Positions 23,268 through 35,101 of a DNA stretch of 64,000 bases are shown piece by piece. The number at the start of each line of letters is the position of its first letter. The stretch's first letter is position 1. Under the pieces are notes generated by a model. It had not been told where the DNA came from. It did not search any database and saw nothing but the letters and a program-made list of their open reading frames with translations. Position numbers and translations under genes: made by a program. The stretch is from Phyto melanocephala (lineage: Eukaryota > Arthropoda > Insecta > Diptera > Rhinophoridae): positions 121,484,333-121,548,332 of the forward strand of contig OW799233.1 of assembly GCA_941918925.1 (NCBI GenBank), read 5' to 3'.

Positions 23268-26200
23268 GTCATTATTACAAAATGACAGCCAGTTCAAATA
23301 TTGATATTACTTTTACGCAACCGTGTATTTTAAAGTTAACAATATATATTTTCTATTAACCGTTAAAATTAATTTTGTTTAATTGAAATTTGCAATATTT
23401 TATTTATATTTATTGTAAATTATTTTATTCTGGCTTAAGTTAATTTTTTTAGATATCTAGCTTCCTTAAATATTTTAAAATCAAATTGTAAACAGTTAAC
23501 ATTTGAAAAATATTCCGATTGTAGCCGATATTTCAGAATCAGCTAAGATTCGATCATTAGCACTCTTTATCGGTATACTAATATGTAATTTTAAACTACT
23601 ATTTATGTAACAATTAATAGAAATCAGAAAATGAGAAGCATTTCATTTATTTATTAATTTTTCCTTCCTTCTTATCAAATGACATTTTCTTTATGTTCAT
23701 ATTCTCTCATACTCTTAATACATTTTTGTTATTGAAATATTCTTAAATGTTTACATTTTGTAATAGGCTTTGAAAAACTGAATAAATGGACCTATTGTAT
23801 AAAATAATTTTATTTCACTTAACAGTCTTATGAGGTCTGTTCAATTAAACATGACGCAATTAATGGTAATTTAGTTCTAATAGATAATTATTAAAATGGT
23901 TTTTTGTATGATAATTGAGAACAATTTAGACCTTAAATGTATAAATTTGTTAATTGCGCAATTAAGGTGTATGTCTAAACATAGTATTTTTTTGTTATTT
24001 GTAACTTGAAAATATTTAGCTTATTTCATAAAATATAATTATTTATGTAAAAACGGCAAAAAAAATGGAAATGCCATTTTTGTTTCCATTAAGTGTTAAC
24101 AAATAAAAATACAACACTGCACAATATCATCTATAAATTCCACACAACAATACAGCTCCACACTTTGATAAGTTTATTCCAGTTTATGCACAATTTCCGC
24201 CGGGTCAAGAAGTGCTATAGTTTGTTTTAGAATTTGCAATTCGAGTGTTTAAATGAAATAAATGTATTAAAAAGTAAAAATGTATTAAAGGTGTTGTGTT
24301 TTAAATAAAATCGATCGTTTTTTAGAAAAATTAATTATCGCGTCAATTATGTTAAATTATTTTTTTTTGCTGCATATAATAAAATAATAAATATGTATAA
24401 ATGTGTGTGTGTGTATATTAGATGCTTTGCCTTGAATTAAGCTCTTTTAAAGTTTATCTCTATCTCGATAATACTTTGCTAATGGTTTAATGTTTTACAT
24501 ACAACTCTACAACTCTACACTTTGTTAAATTTTTTACAGTTTACGTGCAATCTTCGCCGGATCAAGAAGTGCTATCGTTTGTTTTACAAATTGCAATTCT
24601 AGTATTTAAATTAATTAAATGTATTAAAATGTAAGAATCTATTTAAAGTGTTGTGTTTTAAATAAAATCGGTCGTTTTTTAGAAAATATAATAATGCTAA
24701 ATTGCATTAGATGCTGCGTTAAATAAAATGATTTTTTTTGCCGCTATAATAAAGTAATAAATGTGTATTAATGTATGTGTGTATATTAGATGCTGGATAA
24801 GATAAAATTATATTCTTACTGCAAGCTTTGCTTTAAATTAAGCGCTTTTAAAGTTTATCTAGTTAAGACTTTGCTAATGCTTTAAGTTTTTAATACAGCT
24901 AACTCTACACTTTGATAAATTTATTACAGTTTACGTGCAGTCTTCGCCGGATCAGATAAAGCTATCGTTTGTTTTTATTGCAATTGTAGTGTTTAAATGA
25001 AATAAATGTATTAAAAAGTAAAAATTTATTAAAAGTGTTGTGTTTTAAATAAAATCGGTCGTTTTTTAGAAAATATAATAATGGCGTCAATAATGTTAAA
25101 ATGCATTAGATGCTGCGTTTAATAAAATTATTTTTTTGCTGCATATAAAAGATGCTGGATTATATAATTTTTTTTTTTGTTGCAAGCTTTGCGTTAAATT
25201 CAGCGCTTTTAAAGTTTATCTAGTTAAGACTTTGCTAATGCTTTAATGTTTTAAATACAACACTACACTTTTATAAATTTATTGCAGTTCACGTGCAATT
25301 TCCGTCGGATCAAAAAGAACTATCGTTTGTTTTAGAATTTGCAATTCAAGTGTTTAAATGAAATAAATGTATTAAAAAGTAAAGATGTAATAAAAGTGAT
25401 CGCGTCAATAATGTTAAAATGCATTAGATGGATGCTGCGTTAAATAAAATTAATTTTTTTACTGCATATAATAAAATAATAAATGTGTATAAATGTATAT
25501 GTATAAATGCATATGTGTTATATTTAGCTAAGTTCCCTTAGTGGGTTCAGTTTGTTTGTAAAAGCCGGTGTTTGAATTTGCCTTGTTTTAATAGCAAATT
25601 GATTAAAAATGTTTATATGTATATGTTGTTTTACAAATCTTTAAACTTAAAAACTATTTATAAATATGGCGGTAAGTTTTCCTACACAAATTTAATATAA
25701 TATTTTAATTTAATTTAAAAAAATCTTAAAAAATACCCTTTACCCAATTTTAAAGTAATTATTTATAAAAAAAAACCGATGCATCCGATACCGATATAGC
25801 TGCGATACTTCATGTTTTCTAAGATATTTGCATCGGCGATATTTTTGTTGTCGATGCAGTTTCTGTCATGTTTTTACCTTCTCCTCTAAAAAGTTACAGT
25901 AATTTGAGTTAGGGCCTTTCCATCGTTGACCATCGATAATGGCTTTGACATTTGACTGACGTTTTTTCACATATTTGAACCACATAAGAGAGAATTTTTT
26001 AGTCCTAGGTTAATTTATAAACACACTAGATACATATTTTTAGTGATGCTCGTAAGAAATGTTGGACAATTTGATCACTGTAATGCGATTCACCTATTTG
26101 TTGACGCTTGTTACTTTTAAACTATACTCGACAATTGTTATATTAAAGTAGCACCTGTTCCATAAAAGTGTCACCACTAACAACCCCACACACAGATAGT

Positions 26201-28498
26201 CGCGCCATAGCCAAGACTAAACCAAGTGGTTTTGAGTCAGGCATAACGTATAACAACAAAGTTTATGTTAGATAACAATAACAACTGTCGCTAAAAAAAC
26301 TGTTACCGAATATCGAAATCGATAAAATTATTGTTAACTTTTTTAACTATACGATTATCGTTTAAGTAAGATAGTGAATCGCACTACTGGTCGCCAAAGT
26401 TATAGGCAAAAAATATCTGAAAAAATATGTATGTTCGCATAGCTTTGTTTATTCCCTTTTGTTTTGGTTGTTTGAATCATTTATACATATAATTTGTGGT
26501 ATTTTTAGTTTTCTTGCAATTGTGTCTTATTTACGATAAAAATAAAATTTAAATTAAAAAAAATTTAAGTTACCTTATTCTCTAAAATTAAACAAATAAG
26601 TTAGCAAAGGTTAAGAAATAATTAATAAAAATATTTATTTGCTTGATGGTTTAATCTGGTTTATATGCATTTATACCTTTTACACACATTTTTTGCTTCT
26701 GATCTGGCGAAAGCACCAGCTAGAACCCAAATAAATAATATTTAAAATTTTTGGTAGCATATCCAGAATAATTTAGTAAACTATATAAGTATATAATAAT
26801 AGTTAAAAAACAAAAAGGTAAAATTAACTAAATAATAGAAAAGTAAACAAATAAATTTAAATAAATATGATTTTTTCGAACTTTTAATTTTTAATTTTGT
26901 TTAAATCATTTCTATTCTGACTTAAGTTCATTTTCCTTTTATTGAACTTCCTAAAAAATGTATATGAAATAAAATTGTAATCATTGAAAAATATTGAAAA
27001 ATTTTCTAATTTCATTAAGTTGTAACATAAATAGTAGTTCCAAATTACCTATGAGTATACCGATAAAGAGCGCTGATGATGATATCGTAGCCGTTTTCGA
27101 AAATGCATTCTACTCAGCTAAGTAATATAGGAATAATTTTCTAATATTTTGCAAAATAAAAATGATTTACAATAAATTCAAATAAATACTAGACTTACAA
27201 ATAAAGAAAGTACCTAGTTAAAAGAAGTCCTTTATAGTTTATAACTTATTTTAAAAAGTATACTCAAGCATTTTTTTATTTTTGCAACATGCGGACTTAC
27301 ATTTAGATGTATTTGGATAAAAAAAATTTACAAGTTAAATCTTGTGGTTATCCTGAAAATATAGAAACATATTTACGAGATGGCAACATGTTTTTACGAG
27401 TGCACATGCGGCGGATGCTTTTACATTTTGTTCTGAAATCATAACCCAGCAAACACGATGGTTTACTTCTAAATTGAAAATAATATAATTGTTATTTTTT
27501 GAATATTATTTCTTCTTTGCATAAATAATTATTTTTTTTTTTTTGCTTAAGTAATTGTTGTTTAAATACTTATTTATTTTTGCAAGAGTTAATAGAAATA
27601 TTTTAGATTCAATAGTGATTTAAACGATTTTTGTTTTTACTTATTTTACTAATCTCCTAATAGAAACTAGATTAATAAATAATAAATAAAAATCATAAAA
27701 TGATAATTATTTCTACCAAAAAAATATAACTTTAAAAGCAACAATTTTAAGTAAAAAAGAACATTGTCATTAAAATCTTAAGATTTTAACCGTTTAAAGC
27801 GTAAAATATAATCGTATTTTTAATTCTCGACTTGCTGTGGGTAACTCAGTCAATAATTCAACCGGATTATAAGCTTTTAAGCTGACTATGCAATAAAGAC
27901 AAGAATGATATAAACAAGATTATACATTCCGACCGTAAAAATGTTTTTATTTTGCGCATTTATGTCACATCAGCACCGCATTTAACAAAAGCAATAATAA
28001 ACAGTGAAATGTATAAAAATTTAAGGAGAATAAAATTAATCCTAGAAAAAACTTTTCTCCAAATAAAATTTTTCCCAGCAAATGGTGGATTTCATCTTAA
28101 GTAAATGGTAATTCTTTAAAAATCGTTGTAATTTTATTGAGATAACGTCAAGTTCACATAGGTAAATACGTTTAAACAAATTAAACACAGCATGAACTAA
28201 AATCTTTATTTCTGAAAAAAGATCTGCAAATCGTATTTTGATTCGAAAATCATAGAAAAAAATCTGCAAAAAGTTCTAAGTTAAAATATATTCATAATTT
28301 GTTAATTTTATAAAACCAAGGAAGATTAATTTACTTTAATACAATAGATTGTTTTTATACCCTTCACCTGGGGTGCCCAAGGGTATATATAGCTTTGTTA
28401 TTCTGTTTGTAATTTCTACAATATTTTTACCACCAAAATTAAAAATTTTCAGCCATAGAATAATTTGTAGGTACCTTTGTTACTATTTGTAGATATAA
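23268..28498 (-). repeat. Giant inverted repeat, right arm (uninterrupted)
   Basis: Reverse complement of the left arm (5175-21977), without the hAT stack and without the piggyBac element. It holds both empty sites (28162-28169 and 23379-23382) and an inverted set of the 400-bp tandem repeats. The outer 150 bp is Helentron end sequence. No coding capacity seen: the 75-codon frame at 28042-28269 has no domain, and its left-arm counterpart is split by hAT1. Confidence 0.88.
24180..25500 (-). repeat. About 400-bp tandem repeats in the right arm
   Basis: Inverted counterparts of 14150-15500. The box TCTTCGCCGGATCA (or variants) occurs near 24197, 24551, 24943 and 25307, and TTAGATGCTG-type boxes near 24418, 24707, 24787, 25108 and 25427. 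Units are more diverged and more rearranged than the first two on the left. Confidence 0.8.
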
Positions 28499-29205
28499 TA
28501 TTCCTTTAGAAATATTTGTGAAAAATTTTAAATTAATCGAATTCTAATCGGTAAAGTTATAGACAAAAATTATTTTTAGAAATATACATTTCCAAAAATT
28601 AACAAACGAAAATCAATTTTTTTTAAGCTTCTAGACAACCGTGGGGGTAAATTTTGATATCATATGAAAGGACTTAACTAGCGTAATATAAGGCTTTATA
28701 AAAAAAAATTAAAATTCATGTTAACCGCCACTACAAATGGCGGACCATAAATTTTTATATGGGTCAAATCTGGTATTTTAAAATGTTAGTCCTTGAACCC
28801 CCTCAATATTGGTATCAAATGAAAGGGCTTGACCAGTAAAATACAGTAAATTATGAAAAAGTAAAGACCCAAGATGGCGGCCTTAATAAAATGGTGGATA
28901 TATGGGCCAAATATAGTAATACGGCTTTGTCCCCTTAAGCCCCCACAATATTGGTATCAAATGTAAGGGCTTGACTAGTAGTATACAGTTAATTATTAAA
29001 AAAGTGTTAAGTTCAAGGTGGCGTCAAAAACAAAATGTCAGAATTATTTAATTATTCCTCCATCAATACCGGTTTTGAATGGGCTTGACTAGTAGAATAC
29101 AATTAACTATGTAAAAATTCAAAATCCAAGATGACGTCTAAAACAAAATAGCAGAAAATTTTTTTCTTAACCCCATCAATATGGATATCAAATGAAAGGG
29201 CAGTA
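28353..29205 (-). mobile_element. Helentron copy spanning the outer boundary of the right arm
   Basis: Begins TTTTTATACCCTTCACCTGG with GTATATATAGCTTTGTTATT, the family end block in reverse. The body contains repeated units of the type GGGCTTGACTAGTAGAATAC with ATATTGGTATCAAATG (near 28800, 28960, 29070, 29180). The hairpin end is missing; it abuts another Helentron subfamily near 29205. Confidence 0.7.
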
Positions 29206-29500
29206 AATTTTGTGAGAAATGGGCGTTGAAGTTGGTGTGTCAAAGTAGTTTTTGCTAATAAGCTCAGCTTAGATATTTTAAAATAGAATCCTTTATTCTT
29301 CTAAAATCTTTGTTTATATAAATATTATATGAATTTATCATAAAACGTTATATGGGAATTGTGCGTTGAATTAGGCGTGTCACCTAAATTTTCCATAATT
29401 AAGAGTTTTTTAAACAAAAAGCAATGTTCGCAAATTTCGGAATAGTACATCCAATTTTGTCAGATTTATTACTTTTAAAATTTTACGTAGACCGAAAAAG
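29205..29500 (+). mobile_element. Helentron body fragment
   Basis: GTGTCAAAGTAGTTTTTGCT, CGTTATATGGGAATTGTGCG and GGCGTGTCACCTAAATTTTC correspond to the repeated body unit of the copies at 8515-9150 and 56450-57090. Both ends are missing. Confidence 0.65.
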
Positions 29501-29549
29501 ACACTATGCTCTATGATCTCAATTTGTATTTAGATTAGAAGTATGTGAG

Positions 29550-29804
29550 ATGATAATGATGAAGTTTAATCGGCAAAATGCCGCTAAGATTATGATTTTC
29601 AGAACACAAGTGGAAGTTAGATATGATAGTGTCGATAATTTAATTGAAAAACTTACAGATTGTCGTCGCTGCCGGCATTGCGGTGAAAAAACAGAGTACG
29701 GATGTTTCAAGTGCCAGGAGAATTTGCACCGAGCACCATGCATCCTGGATTTCTATAGAAGTGTCACACTAGATAAATATAATATTACAAAGTCTAGCCT
29801 TTAA
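29550..29804 (+). pseudogene. Orphan piggyBac-type C-terminal cysteine-rich domain
   Basis: An 84-codon frame whose second half reads CRRCRHCGEKTEYGCFKCQ and then HRAPCILDFYRS. The C-x2-C ... C-x2-C ... C spacing resembles the zinc-binding tail that helps piggyBac-family transposases recognise their ends (compare the intact tail at about 55967-56071). The upstream residues (FNRQNAAKIMIF, VDNLIEKLT) would fit the region before that tail. The catalytic domain is absent; a Helentron body lies directly upstream. This is most likely a transposon remnant. An alternative, that it is an exon of an unrelated zinc-binding protein, cannot be excluded. Confidence 0.5.
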
Positions 29805-32241
29805 TTTTCTTTAAATAAATTTAAAAAATATAAATTCTCCTTTTATTTACGCCAAAAAGAATTATTTCGATATAGAGAATATATTTAATTTTAGAACTCA
29901 TTAGAGACGGTTGGTTTTTTAAATACCCATTTTCACATTTTAGTGTGTGACGGCCAAGTGTGTTGACAAATCGCTTTTATTAATTTCACATTACAAATGC
30001 GGCACCTTAGGCTATTTAGAATGTGCTGACGTTTTTCAATTTTCATATTATCTTTTATTTGACACATATTTTTCTGATAATTTTTTGACCAACAAAAAAC
30101 TTAACCTTTTCCAATTCTCAAAATAAAAGTAAAAATTAAAATTTGTTTTTTTTTTTAATTTTTCACACATTAATCAATCACTAGTATTAAATAAATAAGC
30201 AACTTGCAGTCATTGTCTCTTATCAGGCCAACGCAAGCATTTTTTTTTACTACATTAACTTTTTTTTGGTATTTAAATACCCAGTCGACTAAAATGGGTT
30301 TAAAGGAAAACAAATAACTTTTTTAAAGGTAAAAACGTAACAATTAGGAATAAAATGTTATTGAATAAACTTTATAAAAAAGGTCTTAATTTTAAATTTT
30401 TCCTTACCAACACCCATAAACTTAACAACAGATTTGGGCAGAAAACCGGTAGGTATTCAAAATATGACATATTGTTCCACACTTAAAGGGTCCTTTTAAA
30501 TATGGCCGTATTACCTCTATCATCAGTTCTATTCTGATATATTAAAAACTAATGCTTTGCCAATTTTCATTCATAATACTTTCGGTGACCCTGCTAAAAA
30601 AACATAATGGTATGGGGAACAACAGCTAAGAAATTCAAATAATAATTTCTTAAAAAAACTAAAGATAATACGAATTTATAATCGTAATAATCGTAATATG
30701 CATTTGACGACTGAATTTATGCAAATCTGTGGAAAATCTTTTTATTATTCTAACAAGTTTCTAAAAGCACACTGCAAAATATATTCATATATTTTTAAAC
30801 ATCGTCATACATGTTTTAATGTATTTATGACTATGAATACGAATGAAACCCTTTTAAATCCTTACAAAAGCAACTAACAAAATTTGTTTTTTTTTGTATT
30901 TAAATCCATATTAAATGAAGATTTATCAGCAAACAATGCAAATGTAAAACATTTTTTTTGTTGTAGATTTTACAAAATCTACTGACATACATCTAACCTC
31001 TCTCATCTTGCTAAAGTATTAAACAGATTTAAAAAGAACAAATTTAGAAATTTAGTAAATATTTTTGCCAGTCATCGTTTTATTATAAAGTTTTTTTTTT
31101 AATTTTCCATAAAATATAATATTTGTTTCTATTTTATTTATTTCGATAATGTTGCGTGTCATATTGCAGTTGATGGGGATGATGTTGATGATGATGATGA
31201 CGATGATGGTCTGGTTTTATGATAAAACTATCCAATAGTTTATTTCTTCTTTAGTTTTTTTTTTTTTGCAATTTATTTTCAGGTGTCTAACCTTCTTAAC
31301 CATCTATGGATGTGCATATGCATGTATGTATGTACATGAATGAGAGAGCAAGCAAACGAACTACCGATTGAATGACTGACTGAATTGTACGTTGAATAAA
31401 ATGAATTGTGGATATTTGATATAATCGTGCCATGTCATTTATTTATGTGGTTCATTTTAGCACTATTCATTTATTTCCTGAAGTCTTACAAAAATTGCAT
31501 TTCTAAAACATTCACCTCTGTTCGTTATTTTATTTTTATTTTTCATTTTTGTATTTAGTTCATTCTACTCGAGCGTATTTTTTTTTATATAAGAAATTTT
31601 AATCGATTTTAAATTAAAATTTGTGCTTAATCATGACAAATGTTCAGAGGTGGAAGTTGGATTATTGCAAACCTTTACAAACACGTGTTGTTGCAGGAAT
31701 ATCACTCTTGCTTCATTATTTTTATCCCAAATAGGGGTTGTAAGTATTTTTTATATATTACACAAAGTTTCAAATATGATTTATTAATTTTTAAAAAGCA
31801 AACAACACAGCAGAGAAAATACGTCATTTTAAATTATGAGAAGATGTTAAAATATATTGTAGAATTTGAAAAATAAACCCAAAACACCAAATAGTTAAAA
31901 ATATAGATTAACCCTAAAGCAAGTTTTTTCCTCAAAACAACAAACACCAAATAATAGTATTTGCTTCGAACAATATAAAAATATCAAATCGAACAATTTA
32001 GCCCGGAAATCAAAGTACACAAGCACTCCCTTGAGGGACTTTTGATTTCTGTAGTAAGATTTTGTGCAAGCAATTATTTAAGCTTCACTTCAAATTTATT
32101 TCAACAATGTTTTGTTTTTTATAATCTGGCAGGTTAGTTCAAGATTGTCCGGACATAAATTTAAATTTAACCAATTCAAGCTGAAAGTAAGTTTTTTGAA
32201 TAAAAATAAATAAAAAAAAAACAATTGTTTGATTTTACTAA
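29805..32241. other. AT-rich DNA without recognisable gene; one GAT microsatellite
   Basis: Palindromic GGTATTTAAATACC at about 30269-30282, and a partial copy near 29915, might be subterminal sequence of the piggyBac relic upstream. A GATGATGATGATGACGATGA microsatellite lies at about 31175-31208. Open frame 31640-31876 shows no domain. Confidence 0.5.
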
Positions 32242-33086
32242 TCTATATATAAAAATGTGAAACTCTGTGTGTGTGTGTTAGCTATAGACTCCGAAACTGT
32301 AAAACCGATTGGACTCAAGCTTGAACAAGTTGTTGTACACATTCCGGGGGGTGTTTATTGGTGGTAAAAAGTGGACGGGGCCACGCCCATAAAAAAGTTA
32401 TAATTTTGAGGTACTTGCACTGGACCGATTTTTCTGAAACTTTGCACACATATTGAGCTGTCATGACTATATAATTTTGTGATTAGAAAAGTGGCCTGTT
32501 CCACGCCCATAAAAAAAGCTATAATTTTCAGCTACTTGAACTTCACCGATTTTCCAAAACTTTGCAAACATATTGAGCTATTATAACTAAAACTGGGCAG
32601 TACCACGCCCATAACAAAAAGTTATAATATTTAACTTCTTGCACTTGACCGATTTTTCTGGAACTTTGCACGCACATATAGAACTCTCATGATTATACAA
32701 TTTCGTGATTAGAAAAGTGGACAGTGCAACGGCCATAATAAATAAGTTATCATTTTTACCTACTTGCACTAGATCGATTTTGCTGAACCTTGGCACACAT
32801 ATTGAGTTGTCATGACTATACAGTTTCGTGATAAGAAAAGTGGGCAGTGTCACGCCCATAAAAAAAGTTATCATTTTCAGCTACTTGACCTTCACCGATT
32901 TTTCTGAAACTTTGCACACATATTGAGCTGTCATGACTATACAGTTTCGTGATAAGAAAAGTGGGCAGTGCCACGCCCATTAAAAAAAGTTATAATTTTT
33001 AGCTTTTTGCACTTGTTATTCAATTAAAATTCAGAATGCATTTGTATTCATTAAGAGGCGTAGCAACGCGCGCCGGGCTTTTCTAT
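32242..33086 (+). mobile_element. Non-autonomous Helitron 1 with about 118-bp minisatellite
   Basis: Starts TCTATATATAAAAATGTGAA after an A, contains a GTGTGTGTG run, then about five units holding TTGCACTTGACCGATTTTTC, TCATGACTATACAG and CCACGCCCAT. It ends ACGCGCGCCGGGCTTTTCTA before T. The GGCG...CGCC arms make the 3' hairpin expected of Helitrons. The last base of the usual CTAG appears mutated (CTAT). The minus-strand frame 32587-32874 is translation of the minisatellite. Confidence 0.8.
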
Positions 33087-34573
33087 TACTGTATATAAAG
33101 AAAAATGTAGTGTTATATTTTAACCTAGGTTTTTGCGGAAAGAAAAATTTGACGCGCAAATTTTTTTAAATTTATAAAAAATCGGAGAATGTTTTACCAA
33201 TTTTTCTAATTTGTTTTTTTAAATATTCGTAATTCGTGTTAGTTATTTAATTAGGGCATTGTATAGATAAGTGAAAAATGAGCTTGAAACGAACACTGAA
33301 CATGGCATCTTCTATATAAAGAAAATACATTTGAAGAAATATCTATAAAACATACAAATCTATAATCGTTAAACAAGTGTTATTTACTTCTATCTAATAT
33401 GTATTATTACAGACAAAAAACGACACGAACATAGCAAAGAAAATATATTTAATGGCATATCATCAGAACTGTACTTTTTTAGACTTTGAATTTGATTTAA
33501 TTAAAGCTCTTCTTAGTTAGAACTGGAAACGTGAAGGATCGGGGTAGGGGTAGTGAAGCCCTCATACGTAAAATCATACTCCTAATAAATACAGCTTTGT
33601 TAGGGCCAACAAAGTGGTTCAGGTTGTGCTAATAAATATACGTATGTTTTTAAAAATTTTAAATTGAAGTTCATTGTGCATTTGCTTTATTTTTGCTAGA
33701 AACTTTAATTCAAATAAGGATTTAAAATATAAAATTCTTGGTACGAATTAAATACTAATAAGTTGTTCAAACAATTGAAAAATCGAGGTGAACAATATAA
33801 ATAACAGAAGCAAAATATAATATTTTCGAAAGAAACCCTAAAACTAATACCTTATATTACAATTATTAAACTTGATTCGAATAAATATTTATTAAGATAT
33901 TAATTATTTTTTGAGCAATTGTTTTTATAATTAAAATTTTTAATTTGTTTTATGGACTTTATATTTTTTAGTGCCTTTTGTTTAAAATTTGTGCCGTTTA
34001 ATTTTTTTTACACATTCGAATTGCAATCATAGTATCTAAATGTTGGTTTATTTAGTTAAATATAATAAAAAAAGTTGGCAACAGCAGAATTTGCCAAATC
34101 GATTAGATGCCATGTGATGATAACCTCGCAGCGTTGACAAATTTACTACTAGATACATATGTATGTATTCAATACTTGGTAAATATATTTTTATTGAAAA
34201 TAAATACAAAAAAGGGGTGAATATGTCACATGAATCAAAAGAAGTGAATATTTCCTTTAAAAAAAACACAGGATTTATGGAGGAAGCAAGAAATAAAACG
34301 TATAATGAGAATCTAGATTAAACAAATAAAATGTTTTTTTATGGAAAGTGGCACACTTAAATCTAGTTAGTAGGCCATTTTTTTTGTTTTTTTTTTTTAA
34401 ATAAGCGTAGTTCATAAAAGAGAATCACTGCTAAAAAATGTATAAAGATCATGTGCCTTAAATTTATTTAAATAACAAATAGTTTGATAATTGATGTCCA
34501 TTAATACAAATATTTGTCGTTACAATCTGAAATATTGTTACAGATTTAGCCTAATTTTCATTTTTATAAACTA
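33087..34573. other. AT-rich DNA without recognisable gene
   Basis: No domain in any frame (including 34048-34269) and no repeat ends recognised. Confidence 0.55.
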
Positions 34574-35101
34574 CTAGCCAAGCCCGGCGCGCGTTGCTAC
34601 CTCCCTTAACGAAAAAAATGCATTCCGAATTTTAATTGAATATCAAGTGCAAGAAGCTAAAAATTATAACTTTTTTTATGGGCGTGACACTGCCCACTTT
34701 TCTAACCACAAAACTGTACAGTCATAACAGCTTAATGTGTGTGCAAAGTTTCAGAAAAATCGGTCTAGTGCAAGTACCTCAAAATTATGGCTTTTTTATG
34801 GGCGTGGCCCTGCCCACTTTTCTAATCACGAAATTGTATAGTCATAACACTTTTCTAATCACGAAATCGTATAGTCATGACAGCTCAATATGTGTGCAAA
34901 GTTTCCGAAAAATTTATCTAGTGCAAGTTGTTAAAAATGATCAACTTTATTTTATGGGCGTAGCCCTGCCCACATTTTACCACACATAAACACTCCCTGC
35001 AATGTGTACAACAACTTGTTAAAGTTTAAGTCCGATCGGCTTAGCGTTTCGGATTCTACAGCTAACACACACACACAGAATTTCACTTTTATGTATATAG
35101 A
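34574..35101 (-). mobile_element. Non-autonomous Helitron 2
   Basis: Reverse-strand copy of the same family. The 3' end reads (minus strand) GCGCGCCGGGCTTGGCTAG before T; the 5' end TCTATATACATAAAAGTG follows an A (target A/T). It has three minisatellite units. The 117-codon frame at 34636-34989 is a repeat translation, shown by its internally repeated residues FMGVALPTFLITKLYSH, and is not a gene. Confidence 0.85.

Noticed and set aside
5175..28498. Giant inverted repeat as a pure assembly artefact
   Set aside because: The arms differ by substitutions, indels, a 500-bp length difference and two large insertions with proper target duplications, which a duplicated contig would not show. Long-read support is still worth having.
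34636..34989. 117-codon open frame with internally repeated residues
   Set aside because: It is a translation of the Helitron minisatellite. The frames at 32587-32874 and 46791-46973 in the other Helitrons show the same repeated text.
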